The translations under genes were made by a program, and so were the position numbers. The notes below the pieces were generated by a model, which saw only the letters and a program-made list of their open reading frames with translations, was not told where the DNA came from and searched no databases. Shown here piece after piece: positions 23,311-33,567 of a stretch of DNA of 64,000 bases (its first letter is position 1; every line of letters begins with the position of its first letter). Source of the stretch: Catenaria anguillulae PL171 (lineage: Eukaryota > Blastocladiomycota > Blastocladiomycetes > Blastocladiales > Catenariaceae); contig MCFL01000003.1 of assembly GCA_002102555.1 (NCBI GenBank), forward strand, positions 558,001 through 622,000, given 5' to 3'.

Positions 23311-25031
23311 ATGGCCTTCAACGACTGCCGAACCAAGGGTCGATCATGCCACATGTCTCACAACAGCATGGACGCCGAACAATTCAAAGCCTACCTAGCA
23401 TCCATGTCCGAAGCCGAGCGGGCTGGATTCCTTGCGAGCTTCCTCGCCCCTGTTGCTGGTCCATCGACCCAACCGCCGGCTGCCACCTCCAACCACCTTC
23501 CTCGGTCCGCCATCGAGCCAGTTCCGCCTTCCCCGCTCGCGCCCATGCGACTGGCTTATAACCCCACGCCCGCGTCGCCTCGTACCACTGCACCCGCCGC
23601 ATCCCGCGCTATGACAACAGCACCGCCTAAATTGAGGCCAACCACGACCACATCTGTCCCTAGTACCGTGATCAACACCAACTCGTCCCCGCTTGGACAC
23701 CCCATGGTCCCAAACGGTGCTTCTCCGTTGACTTCCGCATTGTCTACGGCCACCTCGACGCCCACGCACACTATGTCGCGGCAAGCTCGCAAGTTCCGCT
23801 CGATTGACGACGCCGCCGCGACCATGTCTCAAGATGATGTCGATGAAGTTCTCGAGTCGCTCAAGCGTCCTTTGGAGGCTGAAACGACGCCGTTAAAATC
23901 CAACAAAAAGTCGCGGTCGTCCGGCGCAAAGGCCAGTTCCGCTGCCAAGGACGACAAAGATACTGAAAACTGGAAGACTTTGGTCTCCGGGTACATCCGT
24001 GCGCGCCTCTATGCGCTCCTTCCATCAGATTTCCAGGAAGCGGCCATCATTATTCAACTTGCAACTGGAGCGCCGGACGACTTCTTCACTGTGTCCGAGG
24101 TATGACTCGCATTCATTCGCTGATCGATGACCACGCAACAATGCTTTACCTCATGTTGCTGACCGTCTCTCTGTAGTACTCGAGTCTCCTCGGTCGCGCA
24201 AGAAAGACTTTGGCGACACGGCAGGCAACCGCGATCAGCACCCTTCTCAGGGTTCGGGCCAACGTGACGCTCATGCGCCAGCTTGGCGTGGAGCTGGCGT
24301 CTGCATCTGTCGACCCAACAATGGTTGTGCGCCGGTTTTCCGCCAAGCCTGACGACTGGGCTACCATTGTCATGGTGGAGGCAAGCAAGGTGACCGGTCA
24401 AGAGTCAACTTTCAAGATCCGCTCGCTTTTTGCGAAATTCGTTCTTCTCGTGATCGAGAAGTCTTGTATGTCTGCAGTCTCAAGTTTCCGGACGTGCTCG
24501 TTGACTGATCACCTCGTTTCTCGTTTCACAGCGCCCAACTTGGCTGATGCGCTGTCAAAGCAGCTCATCGCCGCACACAATCTGGACAAGGAGGCGAAGA
24601 GTCCCCAACCGTCTTCTCCCTTCCTCAAGGACCACCTGGTTGGTCTCATCGCCGTCTCCGTGGTGATGGTATGCCTATCCCGCTCGCTCCAGCCATAGTC
24701 ATGCACATCCTCAAACTCAAACCGTTGATTGTGCTTCCATTTCTAGTTCATTGTCGGCTCGATTCCGCATCTTCCCGACGACTCTGTCCTTGCCTCGCAA
24801 ATGACAGGGTCCAAGGAACGGGAAACCAAGGCCAATGCGATTGCCGCCTACTTTTTGGCAAATCCGCAGGACCGCCTCTTGCAGGCGGTTGTGGACGGCC
24901 TGCGCGACGTGTACCATACCGTTGACGTGTTTGCGGCCAAGAAGTGCGGCCTGGCGGTTTCGGAGGAGCCGGACGATGGCGAAGACGAGAATGGGCAGCA
25001 AGAAGGTGGCGGCGAGGATGAGGGTGTTTGA
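23311..25031 (+). CDS. Transposon-carried gene of unknown function, 499 residues
   Basis: I do not recognise this protein. Seen: four exons, 23311-24099, 24177-24465, 24532-24668 and 24747-25031, all joining in phase to 499 codons plus stop. Residues about 1-30 include MDAEQFKAYLASMSEAERAG. Residues about 50-170 are Pro/Ser/Thr-rich and look disordered. A basic patch (LKSNKKSRSSGAK) at about 195-210 could be a nuclear-localisation signal. The remaining 270 residues look helical and ordered, with ENWKTLVSGYIRARLYALLP, RRFSAKPDDWATIVMVEASK and a hydrophobic LVGLIAVSVVMV, and the tail is acidic (EEPDDGEDENGQQEGG). It sits entirely inside the element, head to head with the transposase. It is therefore probably an element gene (DNA-binding partner, regulator or host-interaction factor). 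A captured host gene is the alternative. Confidence 0.75.
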
Positions 25032-25180
25032 GTCGTTTGCTGCTGTCGGTTGTTCTAAAGAATGTATTTGTGAAATAATGTATGCGCCGCTGTACCGCCT
25101 GAACCTCGTTATTACCGTCATCGTGCGTGAAGTGCGCATGAGACGAGCCGATGTAGTCGCCTTGTACTCTGCCATTCGTG

Positions 25181-25480
25181 GCGATAGGCCACCATCGCCC
25201 AAATGTGCTGGCTGTACATCACTTGCGATAGCTTGCGATTGAACAATGAGAATCGAACGATTTCGCATAGTATCGCTCAAGATGGCCACACCACCATGCC
25301 AGGTAATCGCTCGCCATGGGCAGCGATTCCAAACGATTGCTTGACTAGAATGTGCGGCGATGTATCGCCATGTCGAGCCAGCACCAAGGCAACTGGGCGA
25401 TCGACGTCAGTAGCCAGAAATCTATTTGCTATCGAAAAATGGCACGACATCACTGAGCATCTCGTGAAATCGACGGCGAT
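25181..25480. repeat. Right subterminal GCGAT array
   Basis: Eleven copies of GCGAT/ATCGC in 300 bases, starting at 25181, 25194, 25225, 25235, 25272, 25306, 25323, 25357, 25364, 25397 and 25476. In random sequence of even composition about 0.6 would be expected on both strands together. The element's non-coding right arm (25032-25494) holds nothing else I can recognise. Confidence 0.75.
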
Positions 25481-26469
25481 TCTGGCCAGAACGGTTTCCC
25501 GATGACTATCACCACCACCTGAACCGCCAAATGTTCCAGGCATGCGTCCAGGTCGCGAAGGTCCTGATCCACCTCCAGAGCTTGACCCGGACGAGGACGA
25601 GCACCGAGTCGCCAAAAACCAGACAACGCCCAAGCCGACAAGGAGGTAAAACCATGTCGACGCACTGTCGTCCGACTCGTTCTTCGAATACTTTTGCTTG
25701 TGCTTTCGCTTGTGTTGGTTCGGGTACCGTTGATACTGATCGTAATGCTGGCCGCCTCCGTGGTGGCGGCGTGCAATGGCGTCGCGGCCCTTGTCCGTCA
25801 GATGCAAGGTGTACTCGACGCCACAGCTTCCGCGAAGAATGTACTTGTCTGGGGGAAAAGCGGATGGCATCATGAGATGAGCCGAGGCCAATTAAAACAC
25901 AGACAATGCTTGGCAAAAGCGAGATCAAACGAACCGTTGCGGTTCTTGTAACCCTCGCAAGTGACGGTGGTTGTGCCCAGGCGGTAGTAATCCTCCATCT
26001 CGCTCTCGCAGCGCCATTGCACTTCTCGGCCGTCGTGGCCCATATTCTGGACGCGATACATACAATACGCACATAGAGCTTGACAATGAGCAATCCATCC
26101 TCCAAAATAGATGACGAGCAGGAGCATTCGGCGAGGGCAAAGGGCAAGTACCTTGCATTGCATGACAGGCGGCTCAAAATAGTCACAAGCATCACCACCG
26201 ACGCACATGAGTTGCTGAACGGGTGGCGAGCGGCGGCCGGCGGTCAATTTGCCTGTCAAGAGTCGAAATCGTAAGCTGCAATGCTCGCACGGCGTTGTAC
26301 ACTATAACGATAGGTGCACGAAAGCTACCCTTGTACAAGGTCAGAGTTTGCACATCTGTCAAGAGGACTTTGTCGTCGCTGCCCCAGGCGTTGGCAGGCG
26401 TGGCTGCTCCACTGAGAAGCAATGTAGAAGCGAGCAGGGCGACGCTTAACATGCGGTGGCGGCGGGTCA
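25277..26469 (-). CDS. SARAF: SARAF (TMEM66), 5' part, truncated by the transposon
   Basis: Seen: exons 26329-26469, 26152-26252, 25935-26046 and 25848 downward; phases fit. A signal peptide (LSVALLASTLLLSGAATPANA) is followed by the luminal domain: KVLLTDVQTLTLYKG, VQQLMCVGGDACDYF, VQWRCESEMEDYYRLGTTTV, TCEGYKNRNG, YILRGSCGVEYTLHLTD. Then comes one membrane helix (WFYLLVGLGVVWFLA). Family knowledge: SARAF is an ER membrane protein that inactivates store-operated Ca2+ entry by acting on STIM. The host frame reaches GGSGGGDS at 25505, then enters the element and runs 75 more codons to a stop at 25277-25279. The conserved cytosolic tail (18110-18610) is thus replaced by an element-coded tail. 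The luminal and membrane parts remain complete. Confidence 0.88.
25495..25504 (-). repeat. Right terminal inverted repeat
   Basis: TTTCCCGATG, the exact reverse complement of 18615-18624. Confidence 0.85.
25505..25508. repeat. Target-site duplication ACTA, right copy
   Basis: Direct repeat of 18611-18614, immediately outside the right inverted repeat. Confidence 0.85.
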
Positions 26470-27123
26470 TGGTGTTGTTGTTGTTGATGGTTGAGTCTTG
26501 TGCAAGTTGTCTTTGTGAGATGCGAGACAGTGAGAGCACGCTAGCAGCCATAGGAGGGAAGGTGGGAGCTTTTATGGCTTTGTTGGTGCTTTGTTCAAAA
26601 TCGAAATGAATCATGCATGCATTGGCAACGTACTGCTCGAAGAGAAGACACCAGGCTCCAGCTTTGGTTCCATGGCGTCGCTCATGAGGCCAGGCTCACA
26701 TCGGCCCTGATGTGATGGCCTTGACGTGGAAGCCATTGACGTGTCAAGCAGAAGCAGGCCCAAAGACCCATCCACCCAAACCCAAACATCCAGGGTTATG
26801 CGGTCTCTTGCCCGGAAGTTACAATGCTAGATTAGCACTTGCATATGCAGGGCACCTTGCGGTTTCCAGATCGTTCCTCGTGCGGGCAAACAAGGCGAGA
26901 CGGCAGCTGTAGTAACACTTGCGGAAGGCTTCCGACTGTCGGATTTCAGCTTCCCATTGACATGTCCAACATCACCAACATGATTGCCACTGATTATATT
27001 GACCATGCGAACGAAAGAGAAAGCAAGTAGTAGTGTACAGGAAACGGTAGAGACGGCCAACAGTTTGTGCATCAAGTTACCAACATCAATCAAGGAGCTC
27101 ATGGGCTCCGACATCATGGGCAG
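26470..27123. other. Intergenic region upstream of SARAF
   Basis: 654 bases between the SARAF start and the end of the YPK1-like gene, both on the minus strand, so it must hold the SARAF promoter and the kinase terminator. The reading frames here have no family resemblance. No convincing element seen. Confidence 0.45.
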
Positions 27124-29161
27124 TTAGTTCCCATGGCCGCTCGCGTTCCCCATGACGGACGACCCTCCTTGAAATGTACTCCCCATGGGCACCGCCATAG
27201 CGCCACCCGCCGAGACAAATCGGATGGCTGGAATGTACGTAAACCCAGCAAACTGGCCCTGAACCGTTTGCGAAAGCACCGACTCATTGACGACGGAATC
27301 CATGGGCACCTCGCGCGTAAACTCCTCGTCAAAGTTACTGGTATCAAACGCATTTTCCACACTGGGCTTGAACGGCGGCACAACCCGCTTCTCAATGAGC
27401 GCCTGCCAGTCGATGCTCGCAAAGAACGGGTGCGATTTCACCTCGGCGGGGCCGCGCGCGCCAAGACGCTTTTCCGGATCGCGGTCCAGCAAGCCCGTCA
27501 GCAGCGACTTGGCGGCGGGCGACAAGTAGGCCGGAAAGTGCAGCGGAAGGTACAGGATCTTGCGGTACATCTCGTTGAGGTTTTCGTCGTAAAACGGCGG
27601 CAGACCTGTGAGCATTTCAAAGACCAGGATACCGAGCGTCCACCAATCAACAGTTTGATTGTAGCCGTTGCCCAGGAGCACTTCACATGCGAGATATTCG
27701 GGCGTGCCGCAAAAGGTGTTTGTGCGTGCGCCGCCGCCCATGTTGAGCTTGCATAGGCCAAAGTCACAGAGGGCAATGTGGCCTTGGTAATCCAAAAGGA
27801 TGTTCTCGGGTTTCAAGTCACTATTGACAGAGGCAGTGCCGTGGTCAGTATAGAAGTCAGCACGCGGTAGGAAAGGATTGAGGTATAGCGCACCGGTAAA
27901 TGATATCGTAGCTGTGAAGGCACTCGAGCGCCGACGTCACTCGGCGGCATAAAATCTGGCCCGATCTTCCGAGAACCTGCCCTCCCTCGACAAATGGCCA
28001 AACAACTCGCCGCCATTGATGAAGGGCAACACCAGTACAGCTTTTGCGGCGTCTGGAACGAAAACTTGAGATTGACAATGAATGGATGCCTCAGCCTGGA
28101 CAGCACATTGCGCTCTGACAACGTGTGTGTCACCTCTTCGCGCGAGACAATGTGCGATTTCTTGAGAATCTTGAGCGCGTAAATGCGGCCCGTGTCTTTT
28201 TCCTGACTTGCATGACCTTGCCAAAACTTCCCTTGCCAATGACCTTGAGCAGGTCAAAATCGTCAATGGAGATGGACTGCGCTTGCTTGCTGGGCGGCTT
28301 GTAACTCAACTGCACATGGACTAGCGCCGTGGATGACCCGGAGCTGGGCAACTTCATGGGCAACCACAGGTCGCGCTGGCCGTTGGCCTCAGTCGTCGGC
28401 AGCGCGTTGGCCTCAATGACCATGGACCCAAGGTGCAAATCCGTTGGCATGGACCCAGGAACAGCGCCGGCGGCTGCCGCCGCACCTGCTTGATCGTGCT
28501 GCTCTGGAGTGCCGTGCGGCTGATTCTGGTTGGGCGATCGCAAAAACAAGTGTACAATCAAATCGGCATCGTGCGTCAAGTCAAATGTCGCGCGCGACCT
28601 CCACACGGGGGCGACCATGGATCCACTCGTGGCATTCACAACAACCTCGTTCTTGTCATAGGCAAGCACAATGTAAGGCAGATATTGCAGTGATGTGGAC
28701 GAGCCAGGCGACCCAAGCGTTGTTGGAGAGCCTGCCGGCCCGTCACCCCGGATCGCAACATCTTTGCCCTCGAGCACGCGGATGATGAGCAGGCCCGACA
28801 CGTCTTTTCCTGGAAGGGCAGTCGCCGAAGATTTGCACCTTGTGTCGGCTGAACACCCGTGAGTTTGATGTTAGCGATTCCGTTGCCAGTGCATTTGGAG
28901 TGGTGGAGGACGAGGATGTGCTTGCGGCGGCACCTGGCGTGGGCGAAGAGGAAGGCGCCGAGGAGTTTGGTGACGCGTTCGTGGCACTCAAGTCTTTGGT
29001 TGACCCAGCCGCACTCCCCGGCTTGCTGGCTGCTGTACCACCGGCGGCAAGCTCATTCTGAGATCCGGTGGGGGCGATTTTGTTGGTCGCGCTGATGCAC
29101 CAACGTCGGCAAGCGAGTCCTTGGACTTGGTTTTCGTCTTGAGCTTCTGCAGCCACGACAT
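27124..29161 (-). CDS. YPK1: YPK1/Gad8-type AGC protein kinase (SGK family) with N-terminal C2-like region
   Basis: Seen: start [17 protein letters not shown], a Ser/Thr/Ala-rich linker, then a C2-like region ([16 protein letters not shown] to [17 protein letters not shown]). The kinase domain follows: [37 protein letters not shown], an intron inside the YRD motif, [20 protein letters not shown], activation loop [32 protein letters not shown]. The AGC tail has [11 protein letters not shown] and a hydrophobic motif [11 protein letters not shown]. Family knowledge: these kinases are activated by PDK1 (activation loop) and TORC2 (hydrophobic motif) and control sphingolipid and membrane-stress responses. 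Odd: the glycine-rich-loop exon loses one base in an A run near 28203, and another is lost near 28045. The N-terminal linker also changes frame twice (near 29090 and 28815). The catalytic sequence is otherwise complete. Confidence 0.88.
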
Positions 29162-29692
29162 GATGGCAAATGGGACCGGCAGCACAGATTCCCACGCGAA
29201 AAAATGAGTACTGGTATGTATGGTCGATGCGTCGGGTGTCAGGTAGCAAGGAATGCATCAACTGAATTATCGAGCCTTTGATTTGTGGGTGAGAGTATTA
29301 CCACTTATGTGTAGCGTGGATCTGTTTTCTTCACGAACGATCGATGTGCTGAGCGTTCTTTCCTCGGGAACACAAGCTAAAAAATGGCAAATTAACTCGT
29401 CAGGTGCGAAATGTGTGTATTCGTGTAAAGTGTAGGCGAGATGAGAGCGAGTGAAAGGTAAAATAGGAGGAGCAAAAGCCAAGGAAACAAACATTGCACA
29501 AAACTAACCAAAGAAGTCAACCACAAAGCGAGTCAAGATGGGTTGGAACGGATAAGGATAACAGGAACGAATCAAGCACAAAGACATCAACAAGAACCAA
29601 CGGCATGTAAGGATACGTAAGAGCCAAGGATATGGGGAGCAACAGCAAAAATATAGAGGAAACGAGAAAATGGGGTCGCGGGGGGGAGGGGC
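29162..29692. other. AT-richer intergenic region between the two kinase genes
   Basis: 531 bases, markedly purine-rich and AT-richer on the + strand between about 29380 and 29690, with no open frame of note. It should contain the YPK1 promoter and the MAPKKK 3' end. No terminator-like or repeated structure stands out. Confidence 0.45.
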
Positions 29693-32600
29693 TCACTCTT
29701 CCACAACATACTGAGCAATAAACCCCTTGTAGTCCCAGTTGGGATCTGCATTCACAACAAATGGCATGCGCTCGAGCTGTGCTGCTGTCGGCCGCAGGTC
29801 CGGGTCCCTAGTTACACAATGATGTCAAGATAGGGGACGTCAGCTCAGCCCGCAACGGCCTTGAACGAATGACGTGAACGTACACTTCAAAACACACATC
29901 GCAAAACTCTTTGGCCTCTCTGGAAACCCCCTCGGGAATCTGCGGCTTTTTGGCCGAGCCAATGTGATACATGGCCGCAATCTCATTGAATCCGACCCAC
30001 GGCCGATTGCCCGTGACCATCTCGACAACAATGCATCCGAGCGACCAAATGTCCACCTTGGCCGAGTACCCGCGTCCGCGTACAACCTCGGGCGCCATCC
30101 AGTACACGGACCCTTGCATTGAATGCTGCGAATGGAAATCGTAGGCGCCCTTGAGTGGATTCGACTGAGCCGAGTCAGCGTCACCATCGGACGAACTTGA
30201 AGCGGCGGGCTCAAGACCCATGCGTTTGGAAAGGCCGAAATCAGAGATTTTGCACACGCCTTCGTCGTCGACGAGCACATTGGCGCATTTCAACTGATGA
30301 CCGTATCACTCGCATTTGTTAGCCCTTGTCCACAAAACAGGCAAACTGAACAAAACAAAAGCACAAGAAACGTACGTCGCGATGCAAAATACCTTGCGAA
30401 TGTAAATACTCGACACCCACGACAATCTGTCTCGTAAACATGGCCGTCAAGCCATCCGGCAGCGCCGTCCCGATGGTCCCCAACAAACTCGCGAGTGACC
30501 CGCCAGGCACATACTCCAAAAACACGTTCAAGGTATCCCTGGCGCGCTCAAACCCAAGATAGTGGACAATATTCTCATGCGACAAGTCCCTCAGCAACTC
30601 AATCTCGCGCTGCAAGGCCTCGAGCATGGCTGCATTCTTCTTGCCCAAAACAGCCCCACCGGGTCCTTGTGCTTTTGGCATCTCGACCTGCTTGACAGCC
30701 ATCATGGACCCGTGGCAACCGCCAGACCGAGGTACACGCGGCCGAATGACCCAAGGCCAATCAGCTCGCCCTTGATCCATTGCAGAGGCACGCCGTCGCT
30801 GTCGGTCATGGTCGACTCCATGACCTCGGGCACACTGCCGCCGCCGCTGGTCGACGCCGTGGCCGTCTTGAACGAGGCCGGACCAGCAGCGGCCATGGCC
30901 GCTGCAGACACGCTAGCGGCAGTCACGGTCGCAGGCATTTCATCGGTCGATGCCGAGCTACTGCTCGCGCCGCCGCCACTCGATACTGGGTATGGTCCAC
31001 GCGGAAGATCGGTCGTGTTGATAGCCGGGGGCAATGGCCGCGGGGTTCGCGTGTTGCCCAAGCGTGCGTTGGGCGCATCAGGGGACAAGGACAGGTCGGC
31101 AAACTCGTTGGCCAGGTCACCGACTTTGGGCCGCGCGCGGCCACCGCTGGCACTGGACCCGCCCGACCCAGGCTTTTTGATCTTGGTCAGGTATGTTGAC
31201 CGCGCCTGCAGCGCGCTGAACATGATATCTGTGTCGCTCGGTGCAACCGACCCGTTGGGCGACCCCAAACTGCCCCCGCTAGCACCCGAGTGGACGTCGA
31301 CGCCGAGCGCACCAGCCCGGCTGCTGCGGGCGGAATGGCGGCCGGCAACGGCGACCCTGCGCCTGAGCCGCTGGCTGCTGTTCGTGGCGGCACACGAATT
31401 GACGGCTGGCCACCCACGGTGCCCATGGTCATGCCCTTTGGCCGCGGCATCGGGATGGTGAGTCCTCGCCCGAGCGTCTCACGAAGCATGTCTGGATTGG
31501 CTTGCGGGAAAAAGATGTCGAGGTTTTCGGCAATGGCTTCTGCGCGTGGGCGCGCGGCAATCGAGACGGCAGAGTCGCGGTTGCGGTTGCGGACAGTGGA
31601 GCCGGATGACGACGACAACACGGATGTACGGGCGAGCGGCTTGGTGGATGACGAAGATGGGCCGCTGGGGACTGGTGGTGCCAGCGCGTTGGACGAAGCC
31701 AGTTGCGCGGACGATTTGGGCGTGGCAGCGCCATCGGCCAGCGAGTTGGTTGGAGAGGGTAGCGATGTGGTCGGTGATGACCGGTTGTGTTGCAGATTGT
31801 GCAGCTGGCGGAGGTATTGGTCGAGGGGATCGTCGGACGTGGGCGACTGTGTTGCGGATGCCGGCGAGTTGCCACGCAGCGATGGCGATTGGGTACTGAT
31901 GCGTGGTGGAATCACGGGGCTCGCATGCTGGTCCTCTGCCGAGGCAACGGCGGGCGCTTGCAATGGCGACGCAACGTGTGGGCGAGAAGGCGATGGCGAA
32001 GGTCGGCGTTGGTTGGCGGCGTTGCGGCGCTGCGACACCCGGAAGAGTGCGGAGAACTTGGGGTGGGGACGGGGAGTTGGCTTGGTATGTCAAGCTGTCT
32101 GTCCGTGGAAGGAACACGGCCTTGCTGTGCAAGCGTGCTGGGGCAGAGCGTGTGCTTGATGATGATGCGCCGCCAGACCCGGAGCGCGAGCTTTGTGAAG
32201 AGGAACCGGGCGATGCCGATACTGGCTGACTGCCCATTGTTCCGTAGCGGACAGAGTGCGACGAAGAGGGGATGGCAGTCGGGACGGCAGGTTGTGGGGA
32301 GCCAGAGTATGGGTATGTGACAGGTACCGCCGCGCCAATGGGCTGCTGATGCTGGTACGAAACGTTGCGTGGCGGCGCTTGTGATGGGGATGAGTATTGC
32401 GCGTACGCCTGTTGTTGCTGCGGCTGTTGCTGTTGCTGTTGCTGTTGCGGGTGATGCGGGTGAGTCGGCATATGGGTAGGCTGTTGCTGACTGGGATGCT
32501 GTGGCGGAATGTGTGCCGCCAAGGGAACATGTTGTTGCCCATAGGAATACTGCTGGGCTTGGGGCGGCGACTGAAGATACTGCGGGTGCGGGTGGGATGC

Positions 32601-33191
32601 GAATAGATGGCGGCGGGTTGCTGCTGCGGATGGTACGCGTACGCATACTGCACCGGCTGCTGCGATGGGTATGGCGTCACGCCCGCGCCCTGGTAGGCCA
32701 CATGCCCGCAGCTGGGGCGCGGCGGCGGGGTTATAGGCTGCCGGGTGTGCTGCAGGCGACGGGTCTGGTGAGGGTGTAAACACGGGTGCCTGCATATTGT
32801 ACTGTGCCTTTGCGACTCGCTTGAGGAACTTGTTGTAGTCGGCCTTGAGCTGGCGAATGGCAATCATGACCCGTGCCCGCTCGGCCAAGGACGTGACACG
32901 AAAGCGCTCGAGGAGCACGCCCTGCGTGATGTGCAGGAGCTGGTTGCCGTCGACCTGCTGCTCGTGGAAGGCACTGCGGTGGTTGTGCAGGCGGTTGTCC
33001 TGCAGCCACTGGTCCACGCGGGCAGGCGGCCAGTTGGGCACGTCCATGTCGCTGCCGGCGGCGGAACTTGAGCCGTCGGGCGAGGACTCGCTGGCGTCGG
33101 CGGCCGCAATGGAGGCTGGCGGGACTGGCGGCGGGGAGGCAGCAGGAAAAGCCGAGACTTGGCCGCCCAGCAGACGGAAGGCGTTGTACAT
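29693..33191 (-). CDS. STE11/BCK1-type MAP kinase kinase kinase with SAM domain
   Basis: Seen: start MYNAFRLLGG, then a SAM domain at about residues 50-120 (WPPARVDQWLQDNRLHNHR, FHEQQVDGNQLLHITQ, FRVTSLAERARVMIAIRQLK). A very long Gln/Pro/Ser-rich region follows, then a C-terminal kinase: LQWIKGELIGLGSFGRVYLG, MMAVKQVEMP, HENIVHYLGF, FLEYVPGGSLASLLG, GVEYLHSQGILHRD, an intron, KCANVLVDDEGVCKISDFG, SMQGSVYWMAPEVVRGRGYS, VDIWSLGCIVVEM. The last exon ends YKGFIAQYVVEE. Family knowledge: SAM plus a C-terminal MAPKKK domain is the Ste11 architecture (pheromone/osmotic/invasive MAPK cascades), while the kinase sequence also resembles Bck1 (cell-wall integrity). I cannot decide between them. Odd: the low-complexity middle changes frame several times by one base. 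Confidence 0.83.
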
Positions 33192-33567
33192 GACGGGATG
33201 AAGACGAGTGAGAGTGGCGTCCGATGGAACGATTGAATGATGGAGCGGCGGAAAGGATGAAATGGATAATGTCTACGGTGCGAAATGGTTACATGCAATC
33301 AATGAGCATTGCGTCGTGACGAGTACATGATGCGGTGTCGGTATCGTGCGTGGGCAATACCGTGCTTACCGCGAGAGATGTTGGACGAAGAAACAACAAA
33401 GCCTCGACCGACACAGTCACAACACCCATTGGCCGAGTCCAAAGTGATCAATGCTGACTGCCGCGACTCTTTCCATTCCGATCAACGGTCGTTCTGATCA
33501 CCTCCACCACATGAGTGACATTATTGTTTAACTAAACATCTGGACAGGCCGGCTGAAACTAATACGA
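33192..33567. other. Intergenic region upstream of the MAPKKK
   Basis: 376 bases between the MAPKKK start and the phosphatase stop, both genes on the minus strand. No gene or clear element seen. Confidence 0.45.

Larger units (their letters stand above)
18615..25504. mobile_element. Plavaka-type DNA transposon, about 6.9 kb, apparently complete, inserted in SARAF
   Basis: Boundaries rest on four things seen directly. The ends are perfect 10-bp inverted repeats, CATCGGGAAA (18615-18624) and TTTCCCGATG (25495-25504). An ACTA direct repeat flanks them. Deleting the element plus one ACTA restores the SARAF frame without a stop. Both subterminal regions are packed with a GCGAT motif. Contents: a spliced transposase gene (18901-22821, -) and a spliced gene of unknown function (23311-25031, +), head to head. 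Family: the transposase has the layout of fungal Plavaka transposases. The intact reading frames, perfect repeats and undecayed host flanks suggest a recent insertion. I do not know whether 4-bp duplications are standard for Plavaka; CACTA-type relatives usually make 2-3 bp ones. Confidence 0.85.
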
